54,465 bases of DNA from Desulfuromonadales bacterium (GTDB lineage Bacteria; Desulfobacterota; Desulfuromonadia; Desulfuromonadales; Geopsychrobacteraceae): NCBI GenBank assembly GCA_019429255.1, contig JAHYIY010000018.1, positions 1 through 54,465 on the forward strand, given 5' to 3'. How positions within the stretch are numbered: the stretch's first letter is position 1; every line of letters begins with the position of its first letter. A program made the translations under genes and the position numbers. The notes under the pieces were generated by a model. It was not told where the DNA came from, did not search any database, and worked only from the letters and a program-made list of their open reading frames with translations. Below, piece by piece: positions 45,692 to 54,465 of this stretch.

Positions 45692-48600
45692 TTATTCAAT
45701 CACAGCGAGCAGATCCCCCTGCTCAATCTGATCTCCCTCATCAAAAACCAGCTGCTTGATGACACCAGCGCGGCGGGTCTTAACGTTGGTCTCCATTTTC
45801 ATCGCTTCGGTAATCAGCAGCACGTCCCCCTCTTCAACGGTGTCCCCTTCCTTGACCATCAGCTTGAAGATTTTTCCCGGCATCGGTGCGCCGATCTCAT
45901 GGCCATTATCGGGATCCGCTTTGACATTACTCCTGAAATCAGTCTCCACCGAGCGGTCAACAACGGTCGTCATCCGAGGTTCACCATTGAGCTCAAAGTA
46001 GATATGACGGGTTCCATCCTCCCGCACCCGACCGATGGCACTGAGCTTGATGATCAGGGTCTTGCCAGGCTCAATCTCGATGGTGACTTCATCACCGATA
46101 TCAAGACCGTAGAAAAACACCGGGGTCGGCAGGACCGAAACATCACTGTGTTCCTGGCGGAAACGATCATATTCTTCATAAACGCCGGGATACAGCACGG
46201 CCGAGAGCACATCGCGGTCAGAAACCTTATGGCCGAGCTTTTTCTCGAGTTCGTCCTTTTTCAGGACAAAATCCGCCGGTTCGAGTAACTCTCCGGGACG
46301 ACAGGTTAACGGCTGTTCACCGCGCAGGATAATCTGCTGTAACCGCTCTGGAAAACCGCCATAGGGCTGACCGATCATCCCCTTGAAAAAATCGACAACC
46401 CCTTTGGGAAAAGCCAGATCTTCACCGCGCTCGTAAACATCTTCCGGTGACAGATTGTTCTGCACCATAAACATCGCCATATCGCCGACAATTTTGGATG
46501 ACGGCGTAACCTTGATCAGGTCACCAAACATATCGTTGACGGTGCGATACATCTGTTTGCACTCTTCCCAACGATGACCCAGACCAAGCCCTTCGACCTG
46601 CGGCTTAAAGTTGGAATACTGACCACCGGGAATTTCGTGGTAATACACCTGCGCCGTACCACTCCGCAATTCCGACTCGAAAGGGGCATAGTAAGACCGG
46701 CAGGTTTCCCAGTAGTTAGCCAGCTTTTGCAATCCGTCGTTGTTGACTTGCGGATCCCAGATGGTGCCCACAAGGGCTGCCAACAGTGCATTCATATTAG
46801 GCTGCGCGGTCAAACCGGACACAGAGGACAGGGCTAGATCAACGATATCGCAGCCGGCCTGGGTCGCCATCAGCAGCATAGCCCCGCCGTTACTGGACGT
46901 ATCGTGGGTATGCAGATGAATCGGCAAGCCGACTTCATTTTTCAGCGCCTTGATCAGTTTCTCGGCAGCGAAGGGCTTGATCAGTCCTGCCATATCCTTG
47001 ATGGCCAGAATGTGGGCACCCATTTTTTCCAGTTCCTTGGCCATGGAAACATAATATTCCAGCGGATACTTATCGCGCTTGGGATCAAGAATATCGCCGG
47101 TATAACAGATAGCCGCCTCACAAATAGTACCGCTCTTACGCACGGCATCCATCGCCACCTGCATCCCTTTGGTCCAGTTCAGGGAATCAAAGACACGGAA
47201 GACATCGATGCCGCTCTCGGCCGCCTTGCCAACAAACTCCTGAACGACATTATCGGGGTAATTGGTATAACCCACCGCATTGGAACCACGCAGCAGCATC
47301 TGGAACAGAATATTCGGCACCTTGGCGCGTAATCGGTCAAGCCGCTCCCACGGATCCTCGCGCAAAAAACGCATGGAAACATCGTAGGTAGCGCCACCCC
47401 ACATCTCAAGGGAGAACAACCCGCCCCCTAAGTGCGCAGTGGCTTCAGCGATTCGATCGAGATCAAAGGTGCGGAAACGGGTCGCTACCAGGGACTGATG
47501 GGCATCACGCATGGTGGTATCAGTAATCAGCAATTGTTTGTGATTGCGGGCCCACTGCGCCAGACCTTCAGGCCCCTTTTCGCGCAAAATATCCCGTGTG
47601 CCCCGTGGATGCTGCTGGCCATAGGGAATTTCGGGGATTTCCGGCTCACGCAAAGAGCTATACTTCAGAGCCTTGTGGGGCGGAATACCGGGATAACCGT
47701 TGACCGTCACATCACCGATATAATTGAGAATCTTGTTGGCGCGATCCTGCTTGACACGCACTTCGAAAACTTCCGGATGTTTTTCAAGAAAGGAGGTATC
47801 ACAGTCCCCCTTGAGAAACACCGGATGGGTGATGACTTTCTCCAAAAAACCGATATTGGTTTTAACACCGCGGATGCGGAATTCCTGCAGGGCGCGGTGC
47901 ATAGTGCGCGAGGCATCAAGAAAAGTCAGGCCCCAAGTTGAAATCTTGACCAGCAGGGAATCATAATCGGGGGTAATCACAGCGCCGGCATAACCGGCAG
48001 CGGCATCCAGACGAACACCGAAACCGGCCGCAGTACGGTACGCTTTGATCGTACCGAAATCGGGCGCAAAATTATTGTCAGGATCTTCGGTGGTAATCCG
48101 TGACTGAATCGCAAAGCCACGCAGCTCAATATCCTTCTGGCTCTTGATGCCAATTTCCGGATCACTGAGTTTATACCCTTCGGCGATACGGATCTGGGCT
48201 TGTACCAGGTTACGCAGTGTGACCAGTTCAGTGACTGTGTGCTCTACCTGAATGCGCGGGTTGACTTCGATAAAGTAAAAGTTCTCCTCTTTATCCATCA
48301 AAAACTCAACTGTCCCGGCGTTGATATAGCCAACCGAGCCGGCAATTTTCAAAGCGTAAGAACAGAGCTCTTCACGTTTTTTCGGCGTCAGATAAAGGGA
48401 TGGTGCAATTTCGATGACTTTTTGATGACGACGCTGGATCGAACAATCGCGCTCATAAAAATGAACCATATTGCCATGCTTATCGCCAAGAATCTGGACT
48501 TCAACATGTTTTGGATTCTTTACGTATTTTTCGAGAAAAATCGTTGCATCCCCGAAAGATGCCTGTGCTTCAGACGCTGCGCTGCGCAACCCTTCAAGCA

Positions 48601-49144
48601 GTTCTTTCTGATTATTAGCGACGCGCATACCGCGACCACCGCCGCCGGCACTGGCTTTAACAATAATCGGATAGCCGGATGATTTAGCGAAGATCAGAGC
48701 TTCTTCTTCAGTGCGGACCGGATCGGTCGTACCCGGGACAATGGGAACACCTGCTTCATGAGCAACCTTGCGGCCCGACACCTTATCGCCCAAACGCCGC
48801 TGGATATCAGGGGTCGGTCCGATAAAAGCAATACCGGCACGTTCGCAGGCGGCAGAAAATTCCGCATTTTCAGACAAAAAACCGTAACCGGGATGGATTG
48901 CATCAACATTTTTTTTGCGCGCCAGGTCGATGATCTCATCGATGCCCAGGTAGGCATCAATAGCCCCCTTCCCTTTGCCGATCAGATAGGCCTCGTCCGC
49001 CTTGTAACGATGCAGGGAGAGGCGATCCTGCTCAGAATAGATGGCAACGGTAGAAATGCCAAGCTCGGTGCAGGCGCGAAAAATCCGGATCGCAATTTCG
49101 CCACGGTTAGCTGCCATAATTTTTTTAAATTTCGTTATATTCAT
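45692..49144 (-). CDS. pyc: Pyruvate carboxylase, single-chain biotin enzyme
   Basis: 1150 residues from ATG at 49144 (AAGGAG about 11 bases upstream); the frame is open 36 bases further, but the family starts at MNITKFKKIMAANRGEIAIR. Converts pyruvate, CO2 and ATP to oxaloacetate. Biotin carboxylase (about 1-455) has the ATP-grasp loop GGGGRGM and a lid. The carboxyltransferase barrel (about 535-805) begins DTTMRDAHQSLVATRFR, and a PYC tetramerisation part follows (about 850-1060). The biotin carrier domain has the biotinyl Lys at about 1116 in EAMKMET. Length is standard for the one-gene form. Supplies oxaloacetate for the TCA cycle or gluconeogenesis. Gap 49145-49675 shows no further gene. 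Confidence 0.97.
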   Translation of the reverse strand: MNITKFKKIMAANRGEIAIRIFRACTELGISTVAIYSEQDRLSLHRYKADEAYLIGKGKGAIDAYLGIDEIIDLARKKNVDAIHPGYGFLSENAEFSAACERAGIAFIGPTPDIQRRLGDKVSGRKVAHEAGVPIVPGTTDPVRTEEEALIFAKSSGYPIIVKASAGGGGRGMRVANNQKELLEGLRSAASEAQASFGDATIFLEKYVKNPKHVEVQILGDKHGNMVHFYERDCSIQRRHQKVIEIAPSLYLTPKKREELCSYALKIAGSVGYINAGTVEFLMDKEENFYFIEVNPRIQVEHTVTELVTLRNLVQAQIRIAEGYKLSDPEIGIKSQKDIELRGFAIQSRITTEDPDNNFAPDFGTIKAYRTAAGFGVRLDAAAGYAGAVITPDYDSLLVKISTWGLTFLDASRTMHRALQEFRIRGVKTNIGFLEKVITHPVFLKGDCDTSFLEKHPEVFEVRVKQDRANKILNYIGDVTVNGYPGIPPHKALKYSSLREPEIPEIPYGQQHPRGTRDILREKGPEGLAQWARNHKQLLITDTTMRDAHQSLVATRFRTFDLDRIAEATAHLGGGLFSLEMWGGATYDVSMRFLREDPWERLDRLRAKVPNILFQMLLRGSNAVGYTNYPDNVVQEFVGKAAESGIDVFRVFDSLNWTKGMQVAMDAVRKSGTICEAAICYTGDILDPKRDKYPLEYYVSMAKELEKMGAHILAIKDMAGLIKPFAAEKLIKALKNEVGLPIHLHTHDTSSNGGAMLLMATQAGCDIVDLALSSVSGLTAQPNMNALLAALVGTIWDPQVNNDGLQKLANYWETCRSYYAPFESELRSGTAQVYYHEIPGGQYSNFKPQVEGLGLGHRWEECKQMYRTVNDMFGDLIKVTPSSKIVGDMAMFMVQNNLSPEDVYERGEDLAFPKGVVDFFKGMIGQPYGGFPERLQQIILRGEQPLTCRPGELLEPADFVLKKDELEKKLGHKVSDRDVLSAVLYPGVYEEYDRFRQEHSDVSVLPTPVFFYGLDIGDEVTIEIEPGKTLIIKLSAIGRVREDGTRHIYFELNGEPRMTTVVDRSVETDFRSNVKADPDNGHEIGAPMPGKIFKLMVKEGDTVEEGDVLLITEAMKMETNVKTRRAGVIKQLVFDEGDQIEQGDLLAVIE

Positions 49145-49675
49145 TGTCTTGGCTACTCCTTGACAGGGGACAAATATCAAATATGTAAATTTTTGAGATC
49201 GCTAAATTTTTTTATTATAAATAAACTTCTATCGAAATTTCAGTAACTTGCCAAACTTTACAGTAGCAAAGAAACAATAAAAGACGGACTTTGTCAAGCT
49301 AGAATAGTGTTTTACTCTTATCAGAAAAGGTACAAAACAAGAAACCCTGCAGCTAACCTGTAAATCTTTGTCTGAAAAAACAGCAGCATACACAAAAATA
49401 AATTATTACTTTATATGTAATGGCTATGACAAAAAACATCTGTCTGCTGTTGTTTGCGCGGCAAAAAGATTCAGCACCCCGTATGCTCAGCACCAACATT
49501 TCAGATTATTAGCTGCACCGGCAGGTTGAGCGGGAAGATGAAGAAGTGGAGAAGAGAGAAATTTGCACAAATGATCATCGGTAAATTTCCAGTTTAGTTT
49601 GCGCAAGAAGCTTGAGGATGACACCTCTTTATGCTAAGGTGACGTCAATAAAATGACGCCTATCCGAGGTGAGAC

Positions 49676-51058
49676 ATGACCCATCACCCCCAGATTCTGT
49701 TGATCGATGACGAAGTCGAAAGCAACCGTTCCCTTTCGACCCTGCTGACGCGCGACGGCTACCGTGTCAAGAGCACCCAGACAGCTGAAGAGGCCTTTGC
49801 GCTGCTCAAAAAAACAACCTTTGACCTGATCATCAGCGATCTGTTGTTGCCTGGCGTCAGCGGCATCGACATTCTAAAACAGGTCAAGGTTGATTTTCCA
49901 CAAACCTCCGTCATTCTGATTACCGGTAACGCCTCGGCCGAAACCGCCGTCGAAGCCATGAAGGCCGGAGCCCTTGACTATATCAGCAAGCCCTTCAACT
50001 TCGAGCGACTGCGTATCCAGGTCGCCAAAGCGCTGGAAAAAAACCGCCTGGTTTCGGAAAACCGGTATCTCCGCCAACAACTCCACGGCCGTTACCGTTT
50101 TCACAACATCATTGGCAGCAGCCAGGCGATGCAACACGTCTTCATCCGCATGGAGAAAGTGGCAGCTACCGATTCCACCATCCTTATTCTCGGTGCTTCA
50201 GGAACCGGCAAAGAGCTGGTAGCCAAGGCCATCCACTACAACAGTCCCCGTGCTGAGTACCCTTTTGTCGCTATCAACTGTGGAGCCATACCGGCCGATC
50301 TGCTGGAATCAGAACTTTTCGGGCACATCAAGGGGTCTTTTACCAGTGCCGTTGCTGACAAACCGGGCAAGTTTGAATTGGCCAACGGCGGCACCCTGTT
50401 TCTCGATGAAATCGGCAATATGCCGTTGCAGTTGCAGATGAAATTGTTACGGGTATTACAGGAGCATGAGTGTGAGCGCGTCGGATCAAGCAGAAAGATC
50501 CATCTTAACATCCGCCTGATTTCCGCCACCAACATTGATTTGGATGAACAGGTCAAATCCGGCCAATTTCGTGAAGATCTGTACTATCGCCTCAATGTAA
50601 TCCCCATTCAACTACCACCGTTACGTGAGCGGCGTGGGGATATCGCCCTGCTGTCGCGACACTTTCTGGAAAAGACCTGTCGCGAGATGAAGCGCAAACC
50701 GATCAGTATAAGTACTGCAGCACTGCAGGCGATGGAAAACTACCCCTGGCCGGGGAATGTCAGAGAGCTGGAAAATGTGATTGAACGAACGGTGGCCCTG
50801 ACCGACAACAGCAGCATTGCCTGTGAAGACCTGCCGCCGGACATCGCCTCCCAGTGCCCCATGGCCAGGATTTCAGCCCCCGAGGTCAGCCCGCAAGGGA
50901 TCGATCTCAATCAGATGATGGCTGACATAGAGCGCCAACTGATCCAGCAGGCGCTGGAACTGGGGCAAGGGGTCAAGGCGCGTGCAGCGGTGTTGCTGAA
51001 CATCAACCGCACGACCCTGGTAGAAAAAATCAAACGTTTGAGCATTGAAAACCCGTAA
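49676..51058 (+). CDS. Sigma-54-dependent response regulator with altered GAFTGA loop
   Basis: 460 residues, NtrC family. Receiver (about 5-118) with the acidic pair DD11-12, phospho-acceptor D55 (IISDLLLPG) and Lys in SKPF. AAA+ domain with Walker A GASGTGKE (173-180), Walker B GGTLFLDEIG and the arginine fingers near EDLYYRLNVIP. A Fis-like helix-turn-helix ends the protein (ARAAVLLNINRTTLVEKIKR). The sigma-54 contact loop reads GSFTSA (220-225) where GAFTGA or GSFTGA is usual; the Gly-to-Ser change is unusual. No partner kinase is adjacent. TGACGTCA (49640-49647) upstream may be an operator. Confidence 0.93.
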   Translation: MTHHPQILLIDDEVESNRSLSTLLTRDGYRVKSTQTAEEAFALLKKTTFDLIISDLLLPGVSGIDILKQVKVDFPQTSVILITGNASAETAVEAMKAGALDYISKPFNFERLRIQVAKALEKNRLVSENRYLRQQLHGRYRFHNIIGSSQAMQHVFIRMEKVAATDSTILILGASGTGKELVAKAIHYNSPRAEYPFVAINCGAIPADLLESELFGHIKGSFTSAVADKPGKFELANGGTLFLDEIGNMPLQLQMKLLRVLQEHECERVGSSRKIHLNIRLISATNIDLDEQVKSGQFREDLYYRLNVIPIQLPPLRERRGDIALLSRHFLEKTCREMKRKPISISTAALQAMENYPWPGNVRELENVIERTVALTDNSSIACEDLPPDIASQCPMARISAPEVSPQGIDLNQMMADIERQLIQQALELGQGVKARAAVLLNINRTTLVEKIKRLSIENP

Positions 51059-51079
51059 AGACTGTTTTTGCACCCGATC

Positions 51080-51287
51080 TAATTTTATCTGGTTATCTAT
51101 TTGGTTCCAGAAAATCAGAAAACAGAATGTGGATTCTGCGACTTCGCGCAGAATGACGGCAGGTTCTTTTCCAGAAATTTACGTCTGTGTCATCTTGCGC
51201 AAAGTCGCAGGATCCAGTGTATCAGAGGGTCGCATCGGTCCCGATCCTCTAAACGTTATAACTGCAACGAAGTGGATAAGCAAATTA
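51080..51287 (-). repeat. Family B repeat element, copy 2 (inverted)
   Basis: Reverse complement of copy 1 (25763-25982) over about 205 bases. Two facing palindromes are clear: GGATTCTGCGACTTCGCGCA (from 51131) and GCAAAGTCGCAGGATCC (51199-51215). Its right end reaches the TAA stop of typA (51285-51287), so the insertion directly abuts that gene. Confidence 0.85.
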
Positions 51288-53099
51288 CTTGATTGACTGT
51301 TTTTCAAAACGCTTACGCTCATTAGCATCCAGATAGCGCTTACGCAAGCGGATCGATTTGGGGGTAATTTCCACCAACTCATCGTCATCGATATACTCGA
51401 GTGCCTGTTCAAGGGACAAATTTCTTGGTGGTATGATACGCACCGCCTCATCACTCCCCGATGCCCGCACGTTGGTCAGCTTTTTCCCTCTGCAGGCATT
51501 TACTACCAGATCATTCTCACGCGAATGCTGGCCGATGATCATCCCTTCGTAGACCTGCACTCCGGGGCCAACAAACAGAATTCCGCGATCCTGCAGGTTG
51601 AACAGCGAATAAGCGACAGTCTCACCGGCTTCCATGGCAATCAACACGCCATTTTTACGCCCCTCAATCGGTCCCTTGTAGGGGGCGTAGCTGTGAAAAC
51701 TGTGGTTCATGACGCCGGTGCCGCGGGTATCCGTCATAAACTCGGTACGGAAGCCGATCAGCCCACGGGCGGGGATAAGAAATTCAACCCGGTTAGTTCC
51801 TTCCATGGTCTGCATGGAGGTCATTTCAGCCTTGCGGCGACCGAGTTTTTCGATCACTGTTCCCTGGTATTCCTCAGGCACATCAATGGCCAGATACTCA
51901 ATCGGCTCACACTTTTCCCCATCAACCTCGCGGTAAATAACCTCCGGCTTGGAGACGGAGAGTTCAAATCCTTCACGGCGCATATTTTCGATGAGAATCG
52001 ACAGGTGCAATTCCCCCCGTCCGGACACCTTAAAGGTATCGGTGCTGGCGGTATCTTCGACGCGCAACGACACATTGGTGCGCAACTCTTTCATCAAGCG
52101 TTCACGAATATTGCGTGAAGTCACCCATTTGCCCTCACGCCCGGCAAAAGGGGAATTGTTGACGATAAAATTCATCGACAGGGTTGGTTCATCAATGGCG
52201 ACATAAGGCAGGGCTTGTGGATTCTCAACATCGGTCAGGGTTTCACTGATTCCCAGATCTTCCAAGCCGGCAATGGTAATAATATCACCGGCACTGGCCT
52301 CGCTGATTTCCATCTGTTGCAGCCCCTGGTAACCAAGCAATTTGGTAATACGCCCGTTAGTCACCTTGCCATCACGATCAATCCGCGCCACCTGATCACC
52401 CGCGTAAATGGTGCCATTGGCGATTTTTCCGGTCGCGGTGCGACCGATAAATTTATTATAATCAATACTGCTGATCAGCATCTGAAAGGGGGCAGCCGGG
52501 TCACCGGCCGGGGGATCGACGCGATTACGGATCATGTCAAACAGGGGGTCCAGGTTGTCGGATTCATCCTCCAGCGCGGCCTTGGCGATGCCAAACTTGG
52601 CACTGGCGTAAACAATCGGAAAATCAAGCTGCTGCTCATTGGCCGTCAGCTCACAGAACAGGTCGAAGACCATATCGACAACCGCTTCGGGTCGTGCGCC
52701 GGGGCGATCGATCTTGTTGATAACGACGATCGGCTTGATCCCCAGATCGAGGGATTTTTTCAGGACGAAGCGAGTTTGTGGCATTGGACCGTCAAAAGCA
52801 TCGACCAGCAACAAAACCGAATCGACCATTTTCAAAATTCGCTCAACTTCGCCACCAAAATCAGCGTGTCCCGGGGTATCAACGATATTGATCTTCAGAT
52901 CTCCGCGTTGCACTGCCAGATTTTTCGATAAAATGGTGATGCCACGTTCCTTTTCCAGATCATTACTATCCATGACCCGCTCGGTGATGACCTGATGTTC
53001 GCGAAACACCCCCGACTGGACCAGCATGGCATCCACCAGTGTGGTTTTGCCGTGGTCAACGTGAGCGATGATGGCGATATTTCTGATGTTTTCAATCAT
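51285..53099 (-). CDS. typA: Ribosome-associated GTPase TypA/BipA
   Basis: 604-residue translational GTPase acting in ribosome assembly and stress adaptation. GTP-binding motifs: [12 protein letters not shown] (P-loop), [14 protein letters not shown] (G3 with catalytic His), NKIDRPGAR (G4) and the SAKFG-like G5. EF-G-like domains II, III and V follow ([38 protein letters not shown]), with the BipA-specific C-terminal domain ([18 protein letters not shown] to [21 protein letters not shown]). Full usual length. Gap to the divergent aroK is 182 bases. The tail abuts a family B repeat. Confidence 0.97.
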   Translation of the reverse strand: MIENIRNIAIIAHVDHGKTTLVDAMLVQSGVFREHQVITERVMDSNDLEKERGITILSKNLAVQRGDLKINIVDTPGHADFGGEVERILKMVDSVLLLVDAFDGPMPQTRFVLKKSLDLGIKPIVVINKIDRPGARPEAVVDMVFDLFCELTANEQQLDFPIVYASAKFGIAKAALEDESDNLDPLFDMIRNRVDPPAGDPAAPFQMLISSIDYNKFIGRTATGKIANGTIYAGDQVARIDRDGKVTNGRITKLLGYQGLQQMEISEASAGDIITIAGLEDLGISETLTDVENPQALPYVAIDEPTLSMNFIVNNSPFAGREGKWVTSRNIRERLMKELRTNVSLRVEDTASTDTFKVSGRGELHLSILIENMRREGFELSVSKPEVIYREVDGEKCEPIEYLAIDVPEEYQGTVIEKLGRRKAEMTSMQTMEGTNRVEFLIPARGLIGFRTEFMTDTRGTGVMNHSFHSYAPYKGPIEGRKNGVLIAMEAGETVAYSLFNLQDRGILFVGPGVQVYEGMIIGQHSRENDLVVNACRGKKLTNVRASGSDEAVRIIPPRNLSLEQALEYIDDDELVEITPKSIRLRKRYLDANERKRFEKQSIK

Positions 53100-53281
53100 T
53101 TATAAATCCTTTACAAAACAGCTATTTTGGTTAGAGAAAAAGAGAGCGAACATATCAGAAAGACAGATTAAAGCCAACACAAATACGATTAAATTCAACC
53201 TTGCTTGACATCATCATTCGATACCCCTATCTTTTTTGGCGGCATATTCAATAATCCTTTTAGTCCGGAACCTAAAATCAC

Positions 53282-53807
<526 letters not shown>

Positions 53808-53823
53808 GCTTTATTCTGCCTGT

Positions 53824-54222
53824 CTAACATCCGCAACCGCAATTATGACAGACAACCTTGTCACTGCCTTGGGGTTCAATAGTTTCCGGAGCAAAACACA
53901 CCCGATTAACACCACGACGGAGGTCTTCTGTCAGGTTGAGGTTTTTACTGGCACCAATAATATGTCCAAGGCACATATTGCCAAACCCGTGGGCTGGACA
54001 GCGAACGCGAACACTGTTGAGCAGATCACCATAACCCTTGATATCCATGCTCGTTTCATCGTCTACGATGTCTAACTCGAAACCTAAAGGAGCCAACTCC
54101 CGGCTTAACTCAGCAAAAAGTGCGTCAAGCTCTGCCTGGTTGACCATCTGCCGCCACTTGTCGGCCAAATAATTACGCTGATAAAAAACCAGGCTGATTG
54201 CTGTCTTTTTTGTCTGTGTCAT
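53824..54222 (-). CDS. Unknown small protein with Cys-rich tail
   Basis: 132 residues from ATG at 54222, chosen because AGGA lies nine bases upstream and the sequence before it is not protein-like. The N-terminal part (ISLVFYQRNYLADKWRQMV, then a helical stretch) leads to a small alpha/beta domain, and the tail ends CHNCGCGC with two further cysteines at CPAHGFGNMC. The clustered Cys suggest a metal or iron-sulfur site. No family recognised. No neighbour on the same strand is complete, so context gives no function. Confidence 0.7.
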   Translation of the reverse strand: MTQTKKTAISLVFYQRNYLADKWRQMVNQAELDALFAELSRELAPLGFELDIVDDETSMDIKGYGDLLNSVRVRCPAHGFGNMCLGHIIGASKNLNLTEDLRRGVNRVCFAPETIEPQGSDKVVCHNCGCGC

Positions 54223-54287
54223 TTTAATGATCCTGCCATTAATTATCACTTTTCCTGATTAGCACCAATCTTCCGCTCTCCTCTGAA

Positions 54288-54366
54288 AAGTCGTCACTCT
54301 CGCGAAAGCGGGAGTCCAGAAATCTGAGCAGCCCCCCTGGATACACACCTTCGCGGGTATGACGTG
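54288..54366. repeat. Palindromic REP-like unit
   Basis: GTCACTCTCGCGAAAGCGGG with AGTCCAG at 54292-54318 faces CTGGATACACACCTTCGCGG and GTATGACG near 54338-54365. The layout, two facing REP arms of GTCAT...CCAG type, resembles family B palindromes and the widespread 'CGCGAAAGCGGGAATCCAG' repeats of proteobacteria. It fills most of the gap downstream of a possible gene end at 54424. Confidence 0.6.
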
Positions 54367-54423
54367 CATTGTCGTTAAACACAGCGGAAGATCAGTACTA
54401 ATCAGATCACTTTTTGTCGAATA

Positions 54424-54465
54424 TTAATCAAGCTGGCGATACTCCACCAGGATGATATCCAGCTC
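54424..54465 (-). CDS. Possible C-terminal end of a protein running off the window
   Basis: On the minus strand the frame entering from the right edge reads ELDIILVEYRQLD and stops with TAA at 54424-54426. The beta-strand-like hydrophobic pattern looks coding, but 13 residues are too few to identify a family or to be sure. Confidence 0.3.
   Translation of the reverse strand, partial: ELDIILVEYRQLD

Overview
The window looks like chromosomal DNA of a deltaproteobacterium of the Desulfuromonas/Pelobacter/Geobacter group. This is inferred from tRNA(Arg)-tRNA(His)-tRNA(Leu)-tig-clpP-clpX-lon-HU synteny, a DUF6178 protein, an AOR-type tungsten oxidoreductase, a 1150-residue single-chain pyruvate carboxylase and a nitrogen-type PTS enzyme I. 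No rRNA gene or other direct taxonomic marker is present.

Region 1 (1-10395) is accessory DNA. It opens with the 3' part of a copper P1B-type ATPase and a broken methyltransferase-like gene carrying an in-frame TAG. A tRNA 3'-end remnant follows. Then comes an island of about 8 kb bounded by a diverged direct repeat of about 72 bp (2078-2150 and 10044-10115). The island holds an IS3 orfA remnant, a coiled-coil/glycine-zipper membrane protein, a primase-helicase of the TOTE conflict-system type translationally coupled to an unknown 185-residue protein, a Fic AMP-transferase with its own inhibitory motif, an unknown protein and a 381-bp terminal-inverted-repeat element. It ends against a tRNA(Asp)-tRNA(Val)-tRNA(Asp) cluster, and no integrase remains. 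This is the best candidate for a poorly described (defence) system.

Region 2 (10396-17428) is the core protein-quality-control cluster on the minus strand: trigger factor, ClpP, ClpX, Lon and HU, bracketed by tRNA genes.

Region 3 (17529-31457) holds a four-gene minus-strand block (hybrid kinase, LVIVD beta-propeller, TonB-like protein, unknown), a DUF6178 gene, a lipoprotein with VWA, calcium-repeat and OmpA domains, a B12-binding radical SAM protein and a MacB/Lol-like exporter with an accessory lipoprotein.

Region 4 (31727-45608) is metabolic: a second radical SAM protein, AcpH, a TPR protein, a class II aldolase-like protein coupled to an aldehyde:ferredoxin oxidoreductase, an M20 peptidase, a crotonase, a PHP phosphoesterase, two peptide-transporter ATPases and PtsP.

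Region 5 (45692-54465) holds pyruvate carboxylase, a sigma-54 response regulator with an altered GAFTGA loop, BipA/TypA, shikimate kinase and a Cys-tailed small protein.

Two non-coding repeat families are spread through regions 2-5. Family A is a palindromic element of about 100-160 bp in four copies. Family B is a roughly 210-bp element in two inverted copies, one of which ends on the typA stop codon. Short ORFs called inside these repeats are not genes.
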